This document shows positions 3,663-8,359 of a stretch of DNA of 8,359 nt, one piece after another. Source of the stretch: Lachnospiraceae bacterium UBA7109 (GTDB lineage: Bacteria; Bacillota; Clostridia; Lachnospirales; Lachnospiraceae). The stretch lies in the NCBI GenBank assembly GCA_002492335.1, contig DKYD01000035.1:1-8359 (forward strand), written 5' to 3'. Within the stretch, counting starts at the first letter, position 1; each line of letters starts with the position of its first letter. The notes under the pieces are model-generated. The model had not been told where the DNA came from and ran no database searches. It saw nothing but the letters and a program-made list of their open reading frames with translations. The translations under genes and the position numbers were made by a program.

Positions 3663-4916
3663 ATGAACAGAAATAAAAAGTTGGTTTTTGACTTAAGAAT
3701 TCATGAAGGAGAGGAAGGCCGTGTCAGTGGTAGTGCAAGGCAGTATCAGAAGGAATTCAAGAAACTTTTAGAGGCTGTGTTTGGCGTGCAGTCATACTTC
3801 GGGGATTTCTTCGTTGGAGGGCTTGAGACGATGGATGGTGTGCAGGAGAATGAGACAGCATTCTATGTAAAGACTTCAGATATTCCTTGTGTAATTACGC
3901 AGGGATCTTTGAAAACTGGCGAAACCAGAGCCTACTCAACGGATGAAAACACAGCATTTGGTACAGGTACTGCGAAAAGTTCCAGATTTGGCAATAGGAC
4001 AGAGGTTGTTTACAAGGATACTCCGGTGCCGTACACTTGGGACTGGGTATTCCATGAAGGACTTGACCGCCACACTGTAAACAATAATTTTGACTCTGCC
4101 GTGGCTGACCGCCTGGATTTGCAGGCACAAGAGAAGACAAGCATGTTCAATACGCATCATGCAAGGTTCATTTCCAAATGTGCTACAGGTGATGGAATCA
4201 TTACAGAAGCGGCTGTCGTTACAAAGGATACGGTAGCGAATGTATTCAACAAACTGTCTGCATATTTTGTCAACATTGGTTTGCGTAAGGGCGTTACTAA
4301 AGTAGCCAAAGTGAATACAATGATCTACAATGCGATTATTGATTCCGGGCTTTCCACGACCGCAAAAGGATCTACCGTAAATATTGACCGCAACGAAGTG
4401 CGCATGTTTAAGGGATTTGTGATCGAGGAAGTACCAGATGATCTCTTCCAGGAGAATGAGTGCGTACTTGCTTATGCGGTCGGCATCGGTAAGGCATTTA
4501 CCGGTATTAATACTGCAAGAACTATCGAGTCTGAGGACTTTGATGGTGTTGCACTGCAGGGCGCTGGTGCTGCCGGTGAATATATCCTGCCAGCGAATAA
4601 GAAGGCTGTTGCAAAGGTTGTTGTAGGTGAAGATTACGGACTTGATAACTTGACCGTTACCAGCACTGTCGGCACTGCCAGTGGAGACACAAAGATCACT
4701 GTTAGCCCAGCACTGACTAGCGGAAATTCCTACAAGTACAAAGTCAGCGATAACGCTGTACTTCCGGCTGCTGGACAGAGCGTGAAAAACTGGACTGCTT
4801 GGAACGGAACCAGTGATATCACTGTGGAAACTGGCAAAGAGATCGTCATAGTTGAGTGCGACGCAAATTATCTCGCTGTTAAGGGCGGCGTTGCAACTGT
4901 GACAGCTAAGGCGTAG
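3663..4916 (+). CDS. Major capsid protein with C-terminal extra domain
   Basis: A 417-aa protein; ATG 3663 follows AGGAGG (3648-3653) by 9 nt. Residues 1-17 hold a likely protease-removed extension ending in LVFDLRIHEGE. Residues about 25-315 are the capsid shell part, with YFGDFFVGGLETMDGVQENETAFYVKTSDIP near the front and RNEVRMFKGFVIEEVPDDLFQENECVLAYAVG in the late part, a style of HK97-fold capsid common in clostridial siphophages. After a Gly/Ala stretch (GAGAAGEYILPANKK) comes a separate domain of about 90 residues (328-417), rich in Thr/Val/Ser strands (DNLTVTS...GDTKITVSPA...SYKYKV...NWTAWNGTSDITVETGKEIVIVE). Similar domains occur at the ends of other clostridial phage proteins. It is probably exposed on the capsid surface. 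Confidence 0.92.
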   Translation: MNRNKKLVFDLRIHEGEEGRVSGSARQYQKEFKKLLEAVFGVQSYFGDFFVGGLETMDGVQENETAFYVKTSDIPCVITQGSLKTGETRAYSTDENTAFGTGTAKSSRFGNRTEVVYKDTPVPYTWDWVFHEGLDRHTVNNNFDSAVADRLDLQAQEKTSMFNTHHARFISKCATGDGIITEAAVVTKDTVANVFNKLSAYFVNIGLRKGVTKVAKVNTMIYNAIIDSGLSTTAKGSTVNIDRNEVRMFKGFVIEEVPDDLFQENECVLAYAVGIGKAFTGINTARTIESEDFDGVALQGAGAAGEYILPANKKAVAKVVVGEDYGLDNLTVTSTVGTASGDTKITVSPALTSGNSYKYKVSDNAVLPAAGQSVKNWTAWNGTSDITVETGKEIVIVECDANYLAVKGGVATVTAKA

Positions 4917-4929
4917 GAGGTAAAAGTAT

Positions 4930-5187
4930 ATGTATAGAGTAATCAAGTATTTCACAGATCTCCATGATGATAATCATCCTTACAATGTGGGAGATACCTT
5001 CCCACGTGAGGGGGCTGAGGTTACAGAGGGGCGTCTGGCAGAGCTGGCCGGAAGCAATAATAAGCAGAGCGTACCGCTTATTGAGCTTGTGGAAGAGGCA
5101 GAGGCGCATGGAACGCCTATTCCGAAGAAAGCACCTGTGAAGAAGGCGACAGCAAGAAAGAGCACTGCAAAGACAGCTGCGAAATAA
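4930..5187 (+). CDS. Small head protein with Lys/Ala-rich tail (85 aa)
   Basis: ATG 4930 is 9 nt from an AGGAGG (4915-4920) that overlaps the capsid gene's stop codon. The N-terminal half (YRVIKYFTDLHDDNHPYNVGDTFPREG, then RLAELAGSNNKQSVPLIE) is a globular segment often seen right after capsid genes in Firmicutes phages, with no established function. Residues about 66-85 (KKAPVKKATARKSTAKTAAK) form a Lys/Ala-rich, histone H1-like tail that is probably disordered and may bind DNA. The position between capsid and connector genes equals that of lambda FI and other accessory head genes, but homology to them is not shown. Confidence 0.75.
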   Translation: MYRVIKYFTDLHDDNHPYNVGDTFPREGAEVTEGRLAELAGSNNKQSVPLIELVEEAEAHGTPIPKKAPVKKATARKSTAKTAAK

Positions 5188-5199
5188 GGAGCTGGTTAG

Positions 5200-5526
5200 A
5201 TGTTAAAGGATTTGAAGGAATTGCTCGGTATCGACCTGGGGGATGAGTCACTTGACCAAAGGTTGAACTGGATTCTTGATTCTGCCAGGGCGAGGTTAAA
5301 ACTTCTCCTTGGCGGAATAGAACCGCCGGAAGAATTGGAATACATTATCATTGAGGTGTCGGTCGTCCGCTTCAACAAAATTGGTTCCGAGGGATTAAGC
5401 GCTCATTCCGTGGAAGGCGAGAGTCAATCATTTACAGATAATGATTTTGCGGGGTTCATGGATGAGATTGTGGCCTATTTGGATACACAGCATGGTGTAA
5501 AGAAAGGACGTGTAAGATTTCTATGA
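5200..5526 (+). CDS. Head-tail connector / adaptor protein (gp6-like)
   Basis: A 108-aa, mostly helical protein. ATG 5200 is 8 nt after AAGGAG (5186-5191), which overlaps the previous stop. LKELLGIDLGDESLDQRLNWILDSARARLKLLLG, then an ELEYIIIEVSVVRFNKIGSEG helix and SHSVEGESQSF-like and DFAGFMDEIVAYL segments match the phage head-tail connector family (HK97 gp6 / SPP1 gp15 type). That family forms a ring under the portal after DNA packaging. It overlaps the next gene by ATGA at 5523-5526, which indicates coupled translation. Confidence 0.85.
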   Translation: MLKDLKELLGIDLGDESLDQRLNWILDSARARLKLLLGGIEPPEELEYIIIEVSVVRFNKIGSEGLSAHSVEGESQSFTDNDFAGFMDEIVAYLDTQHGVKKGRVRFL

Positions 5527-5825
5527 GATTTGACACACCCGTCTTCTTCCAGAAGATTAAACCAGGAGAATATGATCCGGATACTGGAAACTATGGAAAA
5601 GATATTACAACTGAAGAGAAAAGATATGCTGATGTGACTGATGCAGGTGTCGAAACCTTGAAGATTGTATATGGTGAATTGAGACAGGGAGTTCTTACAA
5701 TCCGCCTGCAGAATCATTATGATAAGCCGTTTGAGCGAATTAGGGTAGGCAGTAAAGTGTATCGGGTGGATTCCTCCAGGAAGTTTCGGATAAAGCATGT
5801 GTTTGTGGTAAGTGAGGTGCAGTGA
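5523..5825 (+). CDS. Head closure (stopper) / head-tail joining protein
   Basis: A 100-aa beta-rich protein starting at ATG 5523 in a 4-bp overlap with the connector gene. It has the layout of the Phage_H_T_join / SPP1 gp16 family: an N-terminal VFFQKIKPGEYDPDTGNYG strand-turn, a middle YADVTDAGVETLKIVYGEL, and RIRVGSKVYRVDSSRKFRIKHVFVVSEV at the end, resembling the 'G.Y.V...r..r..hvf.v.ev' pattern. The role is to close the packaged head and offer a docking surface for the tail. The identification comes from this pattern and the gene order; sequence conservation in the family is low. Confidence 0.8.
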   Translation: MRFDTPVFFQKIKPGEYDPDTGNYGKDITTEEKRYADVTDAGVETLKIVYGELRQGVLTIRLQNHYDKPFERIRVGSKVYRVDSSRKFRIKHVFVVSEVQ

Positions 5826-6160
5826 TGCCGAAGATAAAAGTGGTGGGAATTGAGAAACTTCAGGCTAAGCTCAAAAAGAATGTTCAGCTGAAAGATGTGA
5901 AGCGAGTTGTGAGGCATAACGGGAAAGAGATGCAGGTGAAAGCTCAGAGAAATGCACCGGTTGATACTGGCACTTTAAAGCGAAGCATTGGCCTTGAAAT
6001 TACAGATGCCGGCATGTCTGCCGAGGTAGAACCGACAGCTGAATATGCGCCTTATGTAGAGCTTGGAACCCGTTTTATGGAAGCACAGCCTTATCTGAAG
6101 CCTGCGTTCAATGAGCAGAAAGAAAAATTCAAGGCGGATATGAAGAAGTTAGTAAAATAG
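5825..6160 (+). CDS. HK97 gp10-like tail-completion protein
   Basis: 111 aa from ATG 5825, whose A is the last base of the preceding stop (TGATG). GTG 5822 would add one residue, but GAGGTG at 5814-5819 is better spaced for 5825. KVVGIEKLQAKLKKN, then VKAQRNAPVDTGTLKRSIGLEI and YAPYVELGTRFMEAQPYLKPAF are the classic landmarks of the HK97 gp10 family (PF04883), especially the APVDTGTLK and YVELGT...AQPYLKPA signatures. The protein joins the tail to the head completion complex. The C-terminus is a basic helix (EKFKADMKKLVK). Confidence 0.93.
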   Translation: MPKIKVVGIEKLQAKLKKNVQLKDVKRVVRHNGKEMQVKAQRNAPVDTGTLKRSIGLEITDAGMSAEVEPTAEYAPYVELGTRFMEAQPYLKPAFNEQKEKFKADMKKLVK

Positions 6161-6172
6161 GAGGCTCTGATA

Positions 6173-6562
6173 ATGAAAACAGCAGATCAGGCAATCCATG
6201 ATGTCTTGTGGAAGATGTTATCTCCGATGGTCGATGGGAAGATTTATGAAAGCCGTCCAATGAATGACGTCGGATATCCGTTTTCTGATTTCGAAGACTT
6301 CGAGACGAACTATACAGGGACGAAGAGCAGAGCCATTTCTAAAGTAACTGCAAATCTTAATGTTTGGGATACTGAAAAGAATCGGAAGAATGTATCGAAT
6401 ATCTGTGGCTCGTTATTGGATGACGCGATGGCTATGCATGAGGCTTATGGATTCAAGATATCGCTTCGGATCGGAGAATCCGACATCTGGATTATCCAGG
6501 ACAGGACGGTAAGCCCTCCAGTATGGCGAGGGATAGTAACATTAGTATTTGATATTTTATAG
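6173..6562 (+). CDS. Probable tail terminator protein
   Basis: A 129-aa protein; ATG 6173 is 8 nt after AGGAGG (6159-6164), which overlaps the upstream stop. Gene order (between gp10-like and the tail tube gene) and composition fit the tail terminator (SPP1 gp17 / lambda gpU type): an N-terminal helix DQAIHDVLWKMLSPMVDG, IYESRPMNDVGYPFSDF, strands with AISKVTANLNVWDTEKNRKNVSNICGSLLDDAM, and a final WRGIVTLVFDIL strand. It would cap tail polymerisation and bind the head. No single motif is decisive. Confidence 0.7.
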   Translation: MKTADQAIHDVLWKMLSPMVDGKIYESRPMNDVGYPFSDFEDFETNYTGTKSRAISKVTANLNVWDTEKNRKNVSNICGSLLDDAMAMHEAYGFKISLRIGESDIWIIQDRTVSPPVWRGIVTLVFDIL

Positions 6563-6573
6563 GAGGTAATGGT

Positions 6574-7083
6574 ATGAGTGTAATTAAAGGAAATAGAATC
6601 ATTTATTTATATCGGATTTTGAAGGATGCGAAAACGGATGATGCAAAAGCGGTTGCGTTCACAACGGAAAACAGCCGGACAAAATCAAGGGATTCCGATA
6701 CAATATCCACAAAGGATGGAGTGATCAGGGTTCCGGGAGAAGTGGAAACAGAGATCAGTACAACTGCGATCTTTTCGAGCGAAAGCGATGAAATGATCAG
6801 CAAGCTTGAAAAAGCATTAGATGATGGAGATAAAGTAGAAATCTGGGAAGTAAACCTGGATAAACCTGGTACGACAACTAATCAGGGGAAGTATGCTGCG
6901 AAGTATTATCAGGGATATGTAACAAACTTTGAGCTGACATCCAATTCGGAAGACCATGCAGAAGCATCCCTCGATTTTGGAATTGAAGGAAAGGGCGCGG
7001 ATGGATATGCGACTGTTACAGCTGAGCAGGAAGAAATAGCATCCTATGTATTCAAAGACACACAGAAAGAAACAGAAGAATAG
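6574..7083 (+). CDS. Major tail (tube) protein, TP901-1 type
   Basis: A 169-aa protein; ATG 6574 is 7 nt after AGGAGG (6561-6566), which overlaps the previous stop. It shows the landmarks of the TP901-1-like major tail protein family: a start GNRIIYLYRI, AFTTENSRTKSRDSDTISTKDGVIRVPGEVETEISTTAIF, then KLEKALDDGDKVEIWEVNL and KYYQGYVTNFELTSNSEDHAEASLDFGIEGKG. These form the beta-sandwich that stacks into the hollow tail tube. The length is close to the usual for the family, with an acidic tail (KDTQKETEE). No added Ig-like domain is visible here, unlike in the capsid protein. Confidence 0.92.
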   Translation: MSVIKGNRIIYLYRILKDAKTDDAKAVAFTTENSRTKSRDSDTISTKDGVIRVPGEVETEISTTAIFSSESDEMISKLEKALDDGDKVEIWEVNLDKPGTTTNQGKYAAKYYQGYVTNFELTSNSEDHAEASLDFGIEGKGADGYATVTAEQEEIASYVFKDTQKETEE

Positions 7084-7104
7084 TATGTGCGGAGGTAGAA
7101 GATT

Positions 7105-7515
7105 ATGTATGAATTAGAAATGAATGGACAGGTAGTAGAATTGAACTTTGGTATGGGATTCTTAAGAGAAATCAATAAAACGGTTGCAGCTCCGGTTGAG
7201 GGTTTGAAAGGAGTAACTCAGAATATTGGATTGAGATATAAAATTTCACAGCTTCTGGACAACGATGTTGAGGCACTTGCTGATGTAATCGATCTTGCCA
7301 ACAAAGGATGTGAACCTAGAATTACAAAGGGTACGATTGATGCCTTTATCGAATCGGATAATACCAATATTGACGAGGTGTTTGAAAAAGTCATGGGTTT
7401 CTTAAAGACAGCAAATGCTACGAAGAAAGCAGTTCTGGAAGTGGAAGCGAATGTAGAAAAAGAAAAGAAGAAACGGGAAGCAATGGAAAAAGCACAGATG
7501 GAAGCGATGGCGTAA
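7105..7515 (+). CDS. Tail assembly chaperone, short form (G)
   Basis: A 136-aa protein from ATG 7105, after a GGAGG-type site (7091-7095). YELEMNGQVVELNFGMGFLREINKT at the start, then a helical core with VEALADVIDLANKGCEPRITKGTIDAFIES, is typical of the Phage_TAC_12-type tail assembly chaperones that lie between tube and tape measure genes. The C-terminal part is a charged helix (VEKEKKKREAMEKAQ). It binds tape measure protein and recruits tube subunits. The stop at 7513-7515 lies inside a longer open -1 frame that encodes the T part. Confidence 0.85.
   Translation: MYELEMNGQVVELNFGMGFLREINKTVAAPVEGLKGVTQNIGLRYKISQLLDNDVEALADVIDLANKGCEPRITKGTIDAFIESDNTNIDEVFEKVMGFLKTANATKKAVLEVEANVEKEKKKREAMEKAQMEAMA
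7485..7494 (+). promoter_or_regulatory. Candidate -1 ribosomal frameshift site
   Basis: GGAAAAAGCA lies in G-frame codons GAA AAA GCA, where the AAA codon can re-pair on AAA after a one-base backward slip. A slip here gives ...EAMEK-STDGSDGVSIEEF. It is not a perfect X-XXY-YYZ heptamer. Two other A-rich sites in the overlap, 7458-7464 and 7464-7470 (around the codons AAA GAA AAG AAG), are possible. I did not find a clear downstream stimulatory hairpin. Confidence 0.45.
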
Positions 7516-7862
7516 GCATTGAAGAGTTTTACCATGAAGTTGCGGTAAATTGCCTTCGATATTTTGGCTTTAAAAGTCTTGCGCAAGTGGATAAGCTTAC
7601 GATTCCTGAATATGAATTATTGGTGGAAGCTTACCGGTTGAAGATAGTTGATGATGACTATCGTATACACCGGCAGGCTTTTCTTAATTTCGCTGTACAG
7701 GCAAAGAAAAAATCCGGAAAATACAAAGAGCGGCCTGTATACAGTAGGTTTGATAAGTTCTTTAACTACGAAAGGGAATTGAAGAGGGCTAAAGGTAAAA
7801 AGAGAGAAAAGAAGGAGCGATTTTCCGGTATTGGAGAATTGTTAAAGAAAGGGGGCACGTAA
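7491..7862 (+). CDS. Tail assembly chaperone T extension, made by frameshift
   Basis: The -1 frame is open from 7386 to the stop at 7860-7862. Read from 7491 it gives about 123 aa that begin STDGSDGVSIEEFYHEVAVN and continue with CLRYFGF, LTIPEYELLVEAYRLKIVDDDYRIHRQAFLNFAVQAKKK and end FSGIGELLKKGGT. The region before the only start-like codon (GTG 7587, no Shine-Dalgarno) is clearly protein-like, so an independent start there would cut off a conserved piece. With the G part (129 aa to 7491) the fusion would be about 252 aa. T domains of such GT proteins contact the tail tube subunits. The slip position is inferred, so the exact junction is uncertain. Confidence 0.75.
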   Translation, partial: STDGSDGVSIEEFYHEVAVNCLRYFGFKSLAQVDKLTIPEYELLVEAYRLKIVDDDYRIHRQAFLNFAVQAKKKSGKYKERPVYSRFDKFFNYERELKRAKGKKREKKERFSGIGELLKKGGT

Positions 7863-7865
7863 AGC

Positions 7866-8359
7866 ATGGGCGATTTTTCAGTAAAAGCGATACTGTCCGC
7901 AGTTGACAAAGGATACACATCGACGATGAAAAGTGCCCTTAGCACTGCGAACAGTTTAAAGTCTACGCTTACGAGCGGACTTGGGTTTGGAATGCTTATG
8001 GGAGCTGGGCAGGCTGCATTTTCGGCAATAACAAGCAGCGCAAGCGAACTGGTCAAAGAGATTGATTCTTCAAACGCTACATGGAAAACCTTTACTTCCA
8101 ACATGGAGATGGTAGGAAAGAGTAAGCGTGAGATAGCAGGGGTTAAGAAAGAACTCCAGAATTTTGCAGAGCAGACAATTTACAGTTCATCGGATATGGC
8201 GAGTACGTTCGCACAGCTTGAGGCGGTCGGCACGAAGAATACGAAAAAATTGGTAAAAGGATTCGGAGGGCTTGCAGCGGCCGCAGAGAATCCGCAGCAG
8301 GCAATGAAGACGTTATCTACACAGGCAACGCAGATGGCGGCAAAACCGACGGTGGCTTG
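7866..8359 (+). CDS. Tape measure protein, N-terminal part (cut by window end)
   Basis: ATG 7866 follows AAAGGGGG (7848-7855), four bases after the T stop. The visible 164 codons start MGDFSVKAILSAVDKGYTSTMKSAL, then a Gly/Ala-rich hydrophobic segment (GLGFGMLMGAGQAAFSAITSSA), WKTFTSNMEMVGKSKREIAGVKKELQNFAEQTIYSSSDMASTFAQLEAVG and KLVKGFGGLAAAAENPQQAMKTLSTQATQM. This matches the N-terminal domain of siphophage tape measure proteins, which set tail length and help DNA exit. The 'ELQNFAEQTIYSSSDMASTFAQL' segment is especially characteristic. The rest lies beyond the window. Confidence 0.92.
   Translation, partial: MGDFSVKAILSAVDKGYTSTMKSALSTANSLKSTLTSGLGFGMLMGAGQAAFSAITSSASELVKEIDSSNATWKTFTSNMEMVGKSKREIAGVKKELQNFAEQTIYSSSDMASTFAQLEAVGTKNTKKLVKGFGGLAAAAENPQQAMKTLSTQATQMAAKPTVA

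Noticed and set aside
3936..4955. Long minus-strand open frame (339 codons) opposite the capsid gene
   Set aside because: It is fully antisense to a well-supported capsid gene. Its composition (many Cys, His, Ile, Ser) is that expected from reverse reading, and it lacks a ribosome binding site and domain.
7587..7862. Independent 91-aa gene starting at GTG 7587
   Set aside because: No Shine-Dalgarno precedes it, and the same frame is protein-like upstream (SIEEFYHEVAVNCLRYFGF...), so a frameshift extension of the chaperone is the better explanation.

Overview
This window looks like part of the late (head and tail morphogenesis) region of a siphovirus prophage or temperate phage from a low- to mid-GC Firmicute. 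A gut clostridial (Lachnospiraceae-like) host is most likely. The evidence is the gene order, strong AGGAGG-type Shine-Dalgarno sites before nearly every gene, all convincing genes on the + strand, and protein styles typical of clostridial phages. No integrase, lysogeny switch, attachment site, tRNA or CRISPR was seen.

Region 1 (1 to about 2565) is an accessory block. It is split by repeats of one intrinsic terminator whose loop carries TCAGAAA. The 3' half of the first copy is at 1-24; complete copies are at 406-438 and 2533-2563. Between the first two lies a YjcQ-like winged-helix gene. Between the second and third lie a possible 35-aa ORF within nested inverted repeats, a near-consensus promoter with a perfect palindrome in its spacer, a 51-aa acidic helical protein, a ribbon-helix-helix protein, a Rha-family regulator and a 160-aa protein of unknown function coupled to it. 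This resembles moron cargo placed inside the late operon.

Region 2 (2582 to 4916) is the head-maturation module: a Prp-type cysteine protease, a DUF4355-like scaffold and the major capsid protein, which carries an extra C-terminal beta-rich domain. Scaffold and capsid share an N-terminal motif (F-[ND]-L-R-I-H-x-G-E). It aligns without gaps to the Prp cleavage site known from ribosomal protein L27, so the protease and its two likely substrates are encoded side by side.

Region 3 (4930 to 6562) is the connector module: a small protein with a Lys/Ala-rich tail, a gp6-like head-tail adaptor, a head-closure (stopper) protein, an HK97 gp10-like tail-completion protein and a probable tail terminator.

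Region 4 (6574 to the window end) is the tail module: a TP901-1-type major tail (tube) protein, tail-assembly chaperone G, a T extension in the -1 frame that appears to be made by ribosomal frameshifting, and the start of the tape measure protein, cut off by the window end. From Prp onward there is no obvious internal terminator. Genes overlap or nearly touch, which points to one late polycistronic transcript that must reach this region past the upstream terminators.
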